Positions 1-8,291 of a DNA stretch of 36,823 nucleotides are shown here, in pieces (the stretch's first letter is position 1; every line of letters begins with the position of its first letter). Position numbers and translations under genes: made by a program. Source of the DNA: Corynebacterium sp. KPL1814 (GTDB lineage Bacteria > Actinomycetota > Actinomycetes > Mycobacteriales > Mycobacteriaceae); contig NZ_KI515777.1 in NCBI RefSeq assembly GCF_000478175.1, positions 201,727 through 238,549 on the forward strand. Direction: 5' to 3'. The notes beneath the pieces are model-generated. The model did not search any database, was not told the DNA's origin, and was given only the letters and a program-made list of their open reading frames with translations.

Positions 1-192
1 TCCGCGCTCAAGACGCTGTGGTTGATGATCTGCAACATTGAAGACAAACGAGCCGCAAAGAGAGCGAAACAAGGCAAACGAGCCTCGGCTACCGCCAGCA
101 GGCTCGTGGAAGGAGCCCGAGTTTCCGGCTGGAAACAAGCCATCAACCAAATGGCCGTAGCCTTTCCCGCCCGCTTCGACAAATACCTATAA
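1..192 (+). CDS. IS256-type transposase, C-terminal fragment (runs off left edge)
   Basis: The frame is open from the first base to TAA at 190-192 and gives the last 63 residues of a protein. The sequence is rich in Lys, Arg and Ala and ends in GWKQAINQMAVAFPARFDKYL-like residues (WKQAINQ, then FPARFDKYL), a pattern I associate with the C-terminus of IS256/IS1249-type transposases of corynebacteria. The DDE catalytic residues lie upstream of the window and cannot be checked. About 35 bases after the stop comes a likely element end, so this is the right end of an insertion sequence and not a host gene. Assignment to the exact IS group is from memory of the family and is moderate. Confidence 0.65.
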   Translation, partial: SALKTLWLMICNIEDKRAAKRAKQGKRASATASRLVEGARVSGWKQAINQMAVAFPARFDKYL

Positions 193-226
193 ACCTAGCC
201 CCACACACAAACAACTTGACACGCTC
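1..226 (+). mobile_element. Right end of an IS256-type insertion sequence
   Basis: The transposase tail is followed by a short AC-rich stretch and then ACTTGACACGCTC (214-226), whose complement GAGCGTGTCAAGT looks like an IS256-type terminal repeat. The matching left end is outside the window, so the boundary at 226 is an inference and no target duplication can be verified. Confidence 0.45.
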
Positions 227-500
227 TGGTCGGTTAGTAGTCACCGGAAAATTCAACCAGCTCACCACATACCACATGCAGGTGCCATTCCGGTGGATTG
301 AACAAAAAGCAGGGCCGAATAAGCCCCAGAAGCTTATTCAGCTCCTATTTAAACAAGCTAACCAGCGCTTACGCTGAAACCGAGACACACTTCCTGCTAC
401 TTAACCCTGGTTTCACGCTTCCAGGCCTTAAGCTAGGTGCGAGACGCCACAAGCCCTTTCGCAACTATTCAGTCTGAGCACCAAAGAAGCGCATTCCACC
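227..500. other. Intergenic stretch between the IS end and the kinase gene
   Basis: I see no convincing gene here. It holds one perfect inverted repeat (317-339) and a looser pair, TGAAACC near 375 and GGTTTCA near 411, about 30 bases apart. The promoter of the two-component system must lie here or in the IS end, but I cannot point to a strong -10/-35 pair. Confidence 0.4.
317..339. repeat. Perfect 8-base inverted repeat with 7-base spacer
   Basis: GAATAAGC at 317-324 and GCTTATTC at 332-339 are exact complements around CCCAGAA. Only a weak T-rich stretch follows (CTCCTATTTA), so it may be a poor terminator or a protein binding site upstream of the kinase gene. Confidence 0.5.
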
Positions 501-1679
501 TTGACTTTCACCCCGCCACTTCCCTTTCGCCACCGCCTTCGCGCGGCGATGACCCTACAGCGCACCGCAGCGCTGATCGCCATCATTTGCTTGGCACTTA
601 CGCTTTTCGCCGCATTTCTCACCCCAACTAAACACCAACTTTCAGCGGCAATAGTCGGGGTAATTTTGACGGCTATCACGACTGCTGCCTATCGGTACCC
701 GAAGACAATGGCAGTGGGTTTTCTGGCAATTTGGATTATCGCCATTCTTACCGTGGGAATCCCCTACGCCAGTTCCGTTTTCTTAGCCCCGGTATTCCTT
801 GCCGTATTCGCTTTTCGCAGCACCAAGTGGCAGTCAATCCTTCTCTGCGCAGTGTTTTGGCTGGTAGGCCTGGTAGATCCTGGTACGTTGCGGCTAGTCC
901 TCGATCCAACACCCGCACTGGTCTGGGGAATTTTCTTGGTCATTAGCACCTTCATCGGCAGCTCACTCGCTCATTCCGCACGGCGCTATAAAACCGCCAT
1001 GGTGGAGTGGAATAACGATGTTAAGCGCCGACAATCTGACCTAGCTGAAACCCTGCACAACTCGGTAATTTCCAGCCTTACCGTCAATACCATGCAGCTA
1101 GAAGCGCTCAGTTTGGAATACGCCAGTACACCGGAGCTCAGCCGGCGCCTCGATGAATTAAGCGATGCAATGCGCTCGTCGATGTCTGAAATACGCGCTT
1201 TAACTAAAGTCTTGCGTTCCAATATTGACGGAATCAACGATGAATTGAGTTTTAAACAAGAACCACATCCTACAAACTTTGCGCAGGTACTGGCCTGGGA
1301 AGAAGGACAGCTATCTAAGCTCAACCGCACTCCAATTATTAAGGTAAGCGGAGAAGATTTTTGCCCCCAGTTTTCCCCCTCCGTTCTTGACTCGGTCGAA
1401 GCCATCACCAGGGAGGCTTGCCTCAACGCCGTCAAGTACTCACCACCCGGGGCAGAAATTACCGTATCGGCCCAACCACATTTGGGATGGACGATCCTTA
1501 CTATCCGTAACCCTATTGCCAAGCCAACGAGCACCACACCGGAGACTTCCTCCGGTATAGGCATTAATTCGATGACGCGACTCGCGGCAACTATCGATGC
1601 CCGGCTTGAGGCCGGTCGCGTCGATGATCACTGGGAGCTCACGCTCGCACTGCCCCCGTCTGCGCATAAACAACGTTAG
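501..1679 (+). CDS. Membrane sensor histidine kinase, NarL/LuxR-type two-component system
   Basis: The 392-residue product has about five to six hydrophobic spans in residues 17-160, then a cytoplasmic HisKA_3-type dimerisation segment (DLAETLHNSVISSLT) with the likely phosphorylated His at residue 186. The ATPase domain follows, with an N-box (EACLNAVKY, Asn309) and a G-box (GIGIN, from 352). It should autophosphorylate and pass phosphate to the regulator at 1911. The H-box has LHNSV where the family usually has ELHD, so the acidic residue after His is Asn. The extracytoplasmic loops are short, which fits sensing within the membrane. The start is uncertain: TTG at 501 gives the longest form, while ATG at 549 (residue 17) is the first ATG; neither has a strong ribosome binding site. 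The signal is unknown, but the peptide gene just downstream is a candidate ligand or partner. Confidence 0.85.
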   Translation: MTFTPPLPFRHRLRAAMTLQRTAALIAIICLALTLFAAFLTPTKHQLSAAIVGVILTAITTAAYRYPKTMAVGFLAIWIIAILTVGIPYASSVFLAPVFLAVFAFRSTKWQSILLCAVFWLVGLVDPGTLRLVLDPTPALVWGIFLVISTFIGSSLAHSARRYKTAMVEWNNDVKRRQSDLAETLHNSVISSLTVNTMQLEALSLEYASTPELSRRLDELSDAMRSSMSEIRALTKVLRSNIDGINDELSFKQEPHPTNFAQVLAWEEGQLSKLNRTPIIKVSGEDFCPQFSPSVLDSVEAITREACLNAVKYSPPGAEITVSAQPHLGWTILTIRNPIAKPTSTTPETSSGIGINSMTRLAATIDARLEAGRVDDHWELTLALPPSAHKQR

Positions 1680-1712
1680 TTCAGCCACCTTCGCTGGCAG
1701 CGCCACTATTCC

Positions 1713-1742
1713 TTTACTACACTTACGTATGTTTCTTATAAA
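1713..1742 (+). promoter_or_regulatory. Candidate promoter before the small peptide gene
   Basis: TTTACT (1713-1718) and TATAAA (1737-1742) are separated by 18 bases and end 28 bases before the ATG at 1771. The position would let the peptide and regulator be expressed apart from the kinase. The -35 box is a partial match only. Confidence 0.4.
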
Positions 1743-1756
1743 TCCGGTTTTTATAT

Positions 1757-1763
1757 AAAGGAG
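1757..1763 (+). promoter_or_regulatory. Strong ribosome binding site of the small peptide gene
   Basis: AAAGGAG lies 7 bases before the ATG at 1771. It is the best Shine-Dalgarno sequence in this locus and is the main sign that the 51-codon frame is translated. The regulator start at 1911 has no comparable site. Confidence 0.75.
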
Positions 1764-1770
1764 TCGTGCC

Positions 1771-1926
1771 ATGCAGGCTGCCCTCGCTAGCTTTCTCACG
1801 CCCCTCATGCTGTCCGCTTCTCTCTTTGGGGCAGATCTCACCCCAGGCGATCTCCCACAAAACAATAAGTACGAGTCTTCGGCAGAGCTCGTCTTTGGCT
1901 GCCCAGCCCCATGGTGCTTCAAATAA
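1771..1926 (+). CDS. 51-residue peptide encoded inside the two-component system, C-terminal two-cysteine motif
   Basis: I do not recognise this product. ATG 1771 has AAAGGAG seven bases upstream and the frame runs to TAA at 1924-1926. It overlaps the regulator start (1911) by 16 bases, so translation of the regulator is probably coupled to it. Residues 2-20 are hydrophobic (AALASFLTPLMLSASLFGA) without N-terminal positive charge. The middle is polar and acidic (DLTPGDLPQNNKYESSAE), and the last residues are FGCPAPWCFK, with two cysteines separated by four residues that could form a disulfide or other ring. The shape resembles a precursor peptide or pheromone more than an enzyme. It could instead be a coupling leader needed only to translate the regulator. 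No export or modification gene is adjacent. That it is translated is well supported; its function is not. Confidence 0.6.
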   Translation: MQAALASFLTPLMLSASLFGADLTPGDLPQNNKYESSAELVFGCPAPWCFK

Positions 1927-2585
1927 AAACTTCGCTGCTCCTAGTCGATGATGATCCACTGGTCATCGAGGCACTCGGCCACTATTTCGCGGCGGCCGAA
2001 GATATGGAGATCGTCGCCGTCGCAGAAAATGGGAAAGCCGCATTACAGCAGCTAGAACGCCACGATGTCGATGCCGTCATCGCGGATATTCATATGCCGG
2101 AGATGGACGGCACAACGCTACTGCGCAAGCTTAATGAGCTACCTAATCCGCCGGTATTCATTGCTATGACCGCAATGGATAATGACGAGACCCTAAGGGA
2201 AGTCCTGTCCAATAAGGCGGCAGCCTATATCCTGAAGAGCTCGAAACCGGCCTATATTTTGGACACGGTGCGCGAGGCCGTCCGCGGTGGCACGGTCGTA
2301 GCTCCCCAACCTTTAACGCGCTTATTCCAGCAAATGCCAGGATGGAGCGACAACGACACTCAATCTCCGTCTGCGATTTCCGCCTCTGAGCACCATATTT
2401 CACCCGCTCAAGCGCAGATTCTCGATTTGGTGTGCGAGGGAAAATCCAACGAAGAGATCGCAAAAAGCACCCACTATGCTCCGGGAACGGTAAAAAAATA
2501 CGTTTCTAGCCTGTTAACCGAATTTCACGCCAAGTCTCGTCTCGAGCTAGCGGTCAAAGCGCTAAAAGCGGGGTACGGCAAATAG
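1911..2585 (+). CDS. NarL/LuxR-family response regulator
   Basis: The 224-residue protein has a receiver domain (about 7-125) with the acidic cluster Asp13-15, phospho-acceptor Asp59 in IADIHMPEMDG, Thr87 and Lys109. A LuxR-type helix-turn-helix lies at about 160-217 (ISPAQAQILDLVCEGKSNEE, then TVKKYVSSLL). It is the cognate partner of the kinase at 501-1679 and should bind DNA as a phosphorylated dimer. No other start codon exists in this frame between the stop at 1866 and ATG 1911, and there is no clear ribosome binding site of its own, so it most likely relies on translation of the overlapping 51-residue peptide. Its target genes cannot be told from the window. Confidence 0.9.
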   Translation: MVLQIKTSLLLVDDDPLVIEALGHYFAAAEDMEIVAVAENGKAALQQLERHDVDAVIADIHMPEMDGTTLLRKLNELPNPPVFIAMTAMDNDETLREVLSNKAAAYILKSSKPAYILDTVREAVRGGTVVAPQPLTRLFQQMPGWSDNDTQSPSAISASEHHISPAQAQILDLVCEGKSNEEIAKSTHYAPGTVKKYVSSLLTEFHAKSRLELAVKALKAGYGK

Positions 2586-3187
2586 CTGCATAACAGCGAA
2601 TGGCGCCTGCCCTTAATCGTGGCCCCACCCCCTCTAAACCCCACATGCTGGGATTTTATTTTTTATCTTTTTACCCCCACAGCCGATTTTGCTAACGAGA
2701 CTAGCATCACTATATCGGCAACCCTATAATTGATTTCACACACAACTACATAGCATTTCCCGCGCATCAATCGGCTTCATTCGGCCGGTGATGCCCACGC
2801 TAGAACCGGAATAGAAAATCACTTCTGAGCTTTCTTTTCTGTCCCCTAGCTCCACATCGCCACAGTGTAGAAAGCAGGTGAGTGTTGAACACCAACTTGG
2901 CACGCGTTCGCCGCCATAGCGACAGGCCCCCGGTCCCCAATACCGGTAGCACTATGACTTGTTGATTCGCTTGGTTTAAACCACCGAGCAGCGGCGCGCG
3001 CACTCCGCGTGTTCCACTCCCTGCCACGTATGCGGCGTCCTATTAGCCCGCATGCTTTCCAATTTCCAAAGACTTACCAGCCACTTTCTGCCACCGGCGC
3101 TAAAAGGCACAGCACAAAGGCCACACCGCGGTGTGGGTTGGCCACCAACCTGGAAGTACACGTTTCGAAAAAGAGGTTGAATTCCAC
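2586..3187. other. Long intergenic region, putA control region
   Basis: There is no credible gene in these 602 bases; short open frames on both strands have poor starts. CCCA-CATGC-TGGG at 2641-2653 followed by a T-rich run may end the regulator transcript weakly. TATAAT at 2725-2730 is a good -10 box without a clear -35. TGGTTTAAACCA (2972-2983) is a perfect 12-base palindrome, and two more palindromes sit next to putA (3121-3150). The length and number of palindromes suggest controlled expression of proline use. Confidence 0.5.
3121..3150. promoter_or_regulatory. Two adjacent palindromes just upstream of putA
   Basis: CCACACCGCGGTGTGG (3121-3136) is a perfect 16-base palindrome. GGTTGG-CCA-CCAACC (3136-3150) follows at once and shares a base with it. 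They end 37 bases before the putA ATG. They could be operator sites or, in RNA, two short hairpins in the leader. Confidence 0.55.
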
Positions 3188-6100
3188 ATGACTTCTCCCG
3201 CATACACCCGCACGCCACTATCCGATGATGTTGAGGCCGTACTGCCCGCCGCCATTAAGCGCGCACAGGGCTGGCTCGATTCCACCGCAGATGAAAAGGA
3301 CAAGGCCACCGAGCAACTCGCGGAGCTGTTGCGCGATGACAATGGCGTGAAGTTCACCATGGACTTCGTTGACCGCGTCATGCGCCCCGAAGATGACAAG
3401 GTCGCGGCCAAGGCGCTGAAGGACATTTCTTCCCAGTACGATCCGTCCTTCCTGGGCAGCATCAATGGCGCGCTCGTCGGCGCCGGCGGTTTCTTCGGCC
3501 CGATCCTGCCTAACCTGGTCATGCCGGTAGCGCGCCTGTACATGCGCAAGATGGTTGGCCACCTGGTGCTGGACGCGGAATCGGACGCACTCAATGACAC
3601 CCTGGAAAAGGCCGCTGCCTCCGGCGAGCAATTGAACCTCAACCTCCTGGGTGAGGCCGTGCTCGGTGAAGAGGAAGCAATGTCCCGCGCGCGCCGCACG
3701 CTGGAGCTCATCAAGAACCCGCGCGTGACCTACGTATCCGTCAAGGCGTCCTCGATGGTGGCGCAGCTGAATAACTGGGACATCGGCAGTTCCGTGGAGC
3801 GCCTGAAGGACCGCCTGCGCCCGCTCTACCAGGAAGCCGCACGCCGCAACCCACAGGTCTTTATCAACATGGACATGGAGGAATACCACGACCTCCACCT
3901 GACGCTGCGCCTGTTCAAGAGCCTTTTGAGCGAGCCGGAGTTCAAGAACCTGGAATCCGGCATCGTGTTGCAGGCCTACCTGCCCGATACCTTCGACGCC
4001 CTCCAGGACATCGCGGAATTTGCCAAGCAGCGCGTGGCAGAGGGCGGCGCCAAGGTCAAGGTGCGCATTGTAAAGGGCGCCAACCTGTCCATGGAGACCA
4101 CAGAAAGCGAAGTCCACGACTGGCCGCTGGCTACCTACACCAACAAGCTGGACGTTGACGCTAACTACTACCGCCTGCTGGATTACATCCTCCAGGAGGA
4201 ATTCGCGGACTGCATCCGCATTGGTGTGGCCAGCCACAACCTGTACACCGCCGCCATGGCTTATGAGCTGGGTGTAAAGCGCGGTGTGCTGCACATGCTG
4301 GATTCTGAGATGCTGCAGGGCATGTCCCCGGCGCAGCAGGCAGCGGTGCGCAAGGTCTACGAGGGCCGCCAGATCCTCTACACCCCGGTGGTCCACGCAG
4401 ATGACTTTGACGTCGCCGTGTCCTACCTGGTGCGCCGCTTGGAGGAGAACTCCGCGCCGCAGAACTTCCTCTACGCCCTCTTTGCCCCGGGCGAAGAACC
4501 GCTGGCAAGCCAGGAAGAGACGTTCCGCAAGGCCGTTGCCAAGCGCTGGGATACCTTCGCTGGATCGCGCCGCACCCAAAACCGCCTCGAGGATTCCGGG
4601 CGCCAGGCGCCGGATTCCGGGCGCTTCAGGAACGAGCCCGATACGGACCCGGCAATTACCCCGAACCGCACCTGGGCCAAGCGTGCGCTTGCGAATGACC
4701 CCGGTGAGCACGGCGTCCAAGAGGTCACCGACCCCTCCGCTGTTGAAAGCTACGTCGCCCGCGCCAAGGAATTGGGCACCGAATGGGGCAAGCGCCCCGC
4801 CGCAGAGCGCGCCGCAGCCCTGGACGCCGTCGCGGACCAGCTGGCAGCCAAGCGCGGGGACTTCATCTCCGTGGCAGCCTACGAGGCAAATAAGACGGTC
4901 ACCCAGACTGACCCGGAGGTCTCGGAAGCCATTGACTTCTGCACCTACTACGGGCAGTCCGCGCGCTTCTTGGAAGAGGCACACTCCGAGTTCCACCCGC
5001 ACACCGTCACCGTGGTGACCCCACCGTGGAACTTCCCCATCGCCATTCCTACCGGCGGCATTGCGGCCTCCTTGGCTGCGGGCTCGGCGGTCATCGTCAA
5101 GCCTGCTCCCCAGGTAGTCCACTGCGGCAAGATGGTGGTTGAGGCCTTCCGTACCGCACTCGAAGCAGAAGGCTTGGACCCGGATCTGGTGCAGCTGGTG
5201 CTTACTGATGAAGGCGATGCCGGCAAGGCCCTGCTCTCCCACGATGACGTGGACAACATCATCTTGACCGGCGCATCCGATACCGGCGCGCTCTTCCGCT
5301 CCTGGAAGCCCAAGATGAACCTGATGGCGGAGACCTCCGGCAAGAACGCGCTGGTCATCACCCCGGCCGCCGACCCGGACCTGGCTATCCAGGACCTGTA
5401 CAACTCCGCCTTCGGTCACTCCGGCCAGAAGTGTTCGGCAGCCTCGCTGGTGATTTTCGTTGGCGCTGCGGGCAAGTCCAAGCGCCTGCGCGAGCAGCTG
5501 CTGGATTCCGTCAAGACCCTGAAGCCTGGCCCGGGCTATGACATCACCACCACGATGAACGGCCTGGCTGAAAAGCCGAGCGAGAAGCTGCTGCGCGGCC
5601 TGACCCAGCTGGAGCCGGGCGAGAAGTGGCTGCTGAAGCCAGAGAAGCTCAACGAGGAAGGCACCCTGTGGTCCCCGGGCATTCGCGATAATGTCCAACC
5701 GGGCTCTTGGTACCACAAGAACGAGTGCTTCGGCCCCATCCTTGGCATCATGTACGCCGATACCTTGGAAGAGGCCATCGCTTGGCAAAACAGCACCGGC
5801 TATGGCCTGACCGGCGGCATCCACTCCCTGGATGACAAGGAAATCGAGTACTGGATCGACAACGTTGAGGTGGGCAACGCCTACGTCAACCGCGGCATTA
5901 CCGGCGCGATTGTCCAGCGCCAGTCCTTCGGTGGCTGGAAGAAATCCGTCATGGGACCGGGCGCCAAGGCCGGCGGCCCGAACTACGTGGCCCAGATGGG
6001 TACCTGGACCGATGGCGAGCTCAAGCCGCGCGACGTGGATATCGCCCCAGCCAGCGTGAAGATTCTGCAGCGCCTGCGCGATGAGCTTTCTGATGAGCTC

Positions 6101-6628
6101 AGCCAGGACGATCTGGAATGGCTCTGGCGCGCCGCCGAGCTGGACCGGATTGCATGGCTCGAGGAATTCGGCCGCACCCACGACCGCACTGCGTTGGTCG
6201 CGGAAGCCAACCGCTTCCGCTACCGCCCGCTGCTAACCAAGCTGCGTATCCGCGTGGGTGAGGGCTACAAGCTGCGCGATGTCGCCCGCCAGGTACTGGC
6301 TTCCGGGATTACCGGCACCGAGACGGAAATCTCCGCCGCCCCAGAGGTTGCCGGCCAGCTGCAGGAGCTCGGCTTCGACGTGAAGTCCATTTCTGATGGC
6401 TCCTTCGCCGCCGCCGTGGCCAATGACGAGTCCTCCCGCGTGCGCGCCCTGGGCACCGTGCCGGATTCCGTTTACGAGGCAGCGGTGCGCTCCAACTCCG
6501 TGGTGCTGGACCAGCCCGTGCTTGCCGATGGCCGCCGTGAGCTCATGCCTTACCTCCTCGAGCAGGCAGTCTCCGTGACCATGCACCGCTTCGGCATCAT
6601 CCGCAACGTGGGCAACCTGCGCGACTAA
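3188..6628 (+). CDS. putA: Bifunctional proline dehydrogenase / 1-pyrroline-5-carboxylate dehydrogenase
   Basis: The 1146-residue enzyme oxidises proline to pyrroline-5-carboxylate with FAD, then to glutamate with NAD. The proline dehydrogenase half spans about residues 60-430 and shows the family blocks YVSVKASS, FINMDMEEY, VKGANLSMETTESEVHDWP and RIGVASHNLYTA. The aldehyde dehydrogenase half (about 510-1000) has PWNFPIAIPTGG, Glu715 (AETSGKN) and catalytic Cys749 (GQKCSA), spaced 34 residues apart as usual. A C-terminal extension of about 150 residues follows. There is no N-terminal ribbon-helix-helix domain, so it is not an autorepressor like enterobacterial PutA. ATG 3188 was chosen over the earlier in-frame start at 3131 because AAGAGG lies just upstream and the extra 19 residues look non-coding. 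A terminator follows directly. Confidence 0.95.
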   Translation: MTSPAYTRTPLSDDVEAVLPAAIKRAQGWLDSTADEKDKATEQLAELLRDDNGVKFTMDFVDRVMRPEDDKVAAKALKDISSQYDPSFLGSINGALVGAGGFFGPILPNLVMPVARLYMRKMVGHLVLDAESDALNDTLEKAAASGEQLNLNLLGEAVLGEEEAMSRARRTLELIKNPRVTYVSVKASSMVAQLNNWDIGSSVERLKDRLRPLYQEAARRNPQVFINMDMEEYHDLHLTLRLFKSLLSEPEFKNLESGIVLQAYLPDTFDALQDIAEFAKQRVAEGGAKVKVRIVKGANLSMETTESEVHDWPLATYTNKLDVDANYYRLLDYILQEEFADCIRIGVASHNLYTAAMAYELGVKRGVLHMLDSEMLQGMSPAQQAAVRKVYEGRQILYTPVVHADDFDVAVSYLVRRLEENSAPQNFLYALFAPGEEPLASQEETFRKAVAKRWDTFAGSRRTQNRLEDSGRQAPDSGRFRNEPDTDPAITPNRTWAKRALANDPGEHGVQEVTDPSAVESYVARAKELGTEWGKRPAAERAAALDAVADQLAAKRGDFISVAAYEANKTVTQTDPEVSEAIDFCTYYGQSARFLEEAHSEFHPHTVTVVTPPWNFPIAIPTGGIAASLAAGSAVIVKPAPQVVHCGKMVVEAFRTALEAEGLDPDLVQLVLTDEGDAGKALLSHDDVDNIILTGASDTGALFRSWKPKMNLMAETSGKNALVITPAADPDLAIQDLYNSAFGHSGQKCSAASLVIFVGAAGKSKRLREQLLDSVKTLKPGPGYDITTTMNGLAEKPSEKLLRGLTQLEPGEKWLLKPEKLNEEGTLWSPGIRDNVQPGSWYHKNECFGPILGIMYADTLEEAIAWQNSTGYGLTGGIHSLDDKEIEYWIDNVEVGNAYVNRGITGAIVQRQSFGGWKKSVMGPGAKAGGPNYVAQMGTWTDGELKPRDVDIAPASVKILQRLRDELSDELSQDDLEWLWRAAELDRIAWLEEFGRTHDRTALVAEANRFRYRPLLTKLRIRVGEGYKLRDVARQVLASGITGTETEISAAPEVAGQLQELGFDVKSISDGSFAAAVANDESSRVRALGTVPDSVYEAAVRSNSVVLDQPVLADGRRELMPYLLEQAVSVTMHRFGIIRNVGNLRD

Positions 6629-6662
6629 TACGCCAGTTGCCGTCGCCGCGGCACAGTGACTA

Positions 6663-6722
6663 AGCGCCCCACCTTCTCCCGCCCTTTTTCTGCTGGGAAT
6701 TGGGTGGGGCGCTACCTTTTTC
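6663..6722 (+). terminator. Rho-independent terminator after putA
   Basis: AGCGCCCCACC (6663-6673) pairs exactly with GGTGGGGCGCT (6703-6713) and is followed by ACCTTTTTCT. The loop is about 29 bases. Confidence 0.8.
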
Positions 6723-6773
6723 TCTGCTTTTCCCGCGCTATCTCTAGGTGGTTTCGTGTGGCATAGTAGATGA

Positions 6774-8234
6774 ATGACTACGCCAGATAACCACTCTTCC
6801 AGCGGCACCGAGCAGCACCCGGGCCAGAACTCGGCGCAGGGCGCGCAGTATCCGTCGACGCTCGAGCAAAACTCCGTCAACCGCAAGGCTGACGCAAAGA
6901 ACCCCTTTGTCGCGCCGCTGGTCTCCCCCGATGAATCCCAATTGGGCGCTGAGGTAGCCACCGCCGATCCCGCCGATCGCGATAATAAATCCGCCGTGCT
7001 GGCCAAGGACTTCCGCAGCATGGCCAAGATTTCGGTGTGCTTTATCCTCATCGTCGCAGGATTGGGCCTGGCGGGTTTCCTGCTGCGCTTTATTTGGGTG
7101 GGTCTGCTGCCGGTTATCCTCGCCATCTTGGTCTCGACGGTGCTTTATCCAGTTAGCGCCTACCTGCGCTCCAAGGGCTTTCCCCGCACCCTGGCAGCGG
7201 TCACAACGCTTTTGGGTTTGGTGGTTATTTTCGGCGGCATCTTTGCCGCCATGGCGCCCATGGTCACCGCGCAGTCCAAAGTGCTTATCAATGAAGCCGA
7301 AGCCGGCATTATGCAGCTGACCAAGATGGTCAATGATTCCCCACTGGATATTGAGGTGGACCAACTGCAGTCGGTCCTCGAGGACATCGTGTCCTTTGCC
7401 AAGGGCCAGGCTTCCACCATCGCCACCGGCGTGCTTTCCGGTTTCTCCATGGCCAGCTCCATTGCGGTAGCCACCGTCATCATGCTCTTTATCACCTTCT
7501 TCATCATTAAAGACGGCGATAGATTCCTGCCCTGGCTGCGCAAATACACCGGTAACTCCGCTGCCTGGCACATCACGGAACTTACTTCCCGCGTGTGGAA
7601 GACGTTGTCTGGCTTCATTCAGGCCCAAGCCCTAGTCGCGCTTGTCGATGCCGTCTTTATCGGCCTCGGCCTCTGGGTCCTCCAGGTGCCACTGGCACTG
7701 GCCATCGCCGTCATCACATTCTTCGCGGGCTTTATCCCCATCATCGGTGCTGTCACCGCCGGCGCCTTGGCCGTCATTATCGCCTTGGTCTCCAACGGGC
7801 TGACCAATGCGCTGCTCGCTCTGGCGCTAATCATCATTGTCCAGCAGGTAGAAAGCAATGTCCTCCAGCCCATCCTGCAGTCCAGGGCCATGGGCCTGCA
7901 CGCGGCCATCGTTTTGCTCTCCATCACCGTGGGCTCCACCCTGGCCGGCATCGTTGGTGCTTTCCTTGCCGTGCCAGTCGCCGCGACCATTACTGTTGTC
8001 CTGCGCTACCACGCAGAGATGGCCGCGCTGCGCGCCGGCGAGGTTTCCCCCGAGGACATCGAGATCGTCACCGGTTCCAAGTCCACGTCCAAAGACGAAG
8101 AAGCTGAGGACACGGACGACGCAGACCCCGAGGACAAGCACAGCAGCGAAGAGGGCGACAGCGACAGCCCCCTCGAAGAGTCTCCTCGCGAAAAGGTAAA
8201 GCAGCTCTTCGCGGCCATGAGCCCGCTAGCCTAA
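6774..8234 (+). CDS. AI-2E family (PerM/YdiK-type) membrane permease
   Basis: The 486-residue protein has a soluble N-terminus of about 80 residues, then two spans (about 84-128), a pair around 140-165, a soluble middle region, and a cluster of spans between about 225 and 410. The blocks GFIPIIGAV and LQPILQSRAMGLHAAIVLLS are typical of the AI-2E transporter family, whose substrates are mostly unproven. The tail from about residue 430 is very acidic (EEAEDTDDADPEDKHSSEEG). ATG 6774 appears leaderless: CATAGT (6762-6767) is a -10-like box ending six bases before it and no ribosome binding site is seen. It faces the nucleosidase gene across a shared hairpin. Substrate is unknown; the family assignment is firm. 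Confidence 0.88.
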   Translation: MTTPDNHSSSGTEQHPGQNSAQGAQYPSTLEQNSVNRKADAKNPFVAPLVSPDESQLGAEVATADPADRDNKSAVLAKDFRSMAKISVCFILIVAGLGLAGFLLRFIWVGLLPVILAILVSTVLYPVSAYLRSKGFPRTLAAVTTLLGLVVIFGGIFAAMAPMVTAQSKVLINEAEAGIMQLTKMVNDSPLDIEVDQLQSVLEDIVSFAKGQASTIATGVLSGFSMASSIAVATVIMLFITFFIIKDGDRFLPWLRKYTGNSAAWHITELTSRVWKTLSGFIQAQALVALVDAVFIGLGLWVLQVPLALAIAVITFFAGFIPIIGAVTAGALAVIIALVSNGLTNALLALALIIIVQQVESNVLQPILQSRAMGLHAAIVLLSITVGSTLAGIVGAFLAVPVAATITVVLRYHAEMAALRAGEVSPEDIEIVTGSKSTSKDEEAEDTDDADPEDKHSSEEGDSDSPLEESPREKVKQLFAAMSPLA

Positions 8235-8240
8235 TAAGCC

Positions 8241-8283
8241 CCACCCTTCCTCCGCCGTGCGAAACGGCGAGGAAGGCGGTGGA
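8241..8283. terminator. Shared hairpin between convergent genes
   Basis: CCTTCCTCCGCCGT (8245-8258) pairs with ACGGCGAGGAAGG (8264-8276) with one bulged base, and CCACC/GGTGG extends the stem. It lies between two gene ends and can fold from either strand. T-tracts are weak. Confidence 0.6.
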
Positions 8284-8291
8284 GGCATCGG

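Noticed and set aside
1766..1951. A 61-codon frame overlapping the small peptide gene
   Set aside because: Its start is badly placed relative to AAAGGAG (two bases after it) compared with ATG 1771, and its sequence shows no features of a real protein.
2800..3218. Short open frames on both strands upstream of putA
   Set aside because: No ribosome binding sites, no recognisable protein text, and overlap with palindromic control sequences.
3218..6181. A 987-codon open frame on the minus strand inside putA
   Set aside because: It lies opposite a fully conserved enzyme gene and results from GC-rich codon use; its protein has no recognisable domain and it has no start signals.
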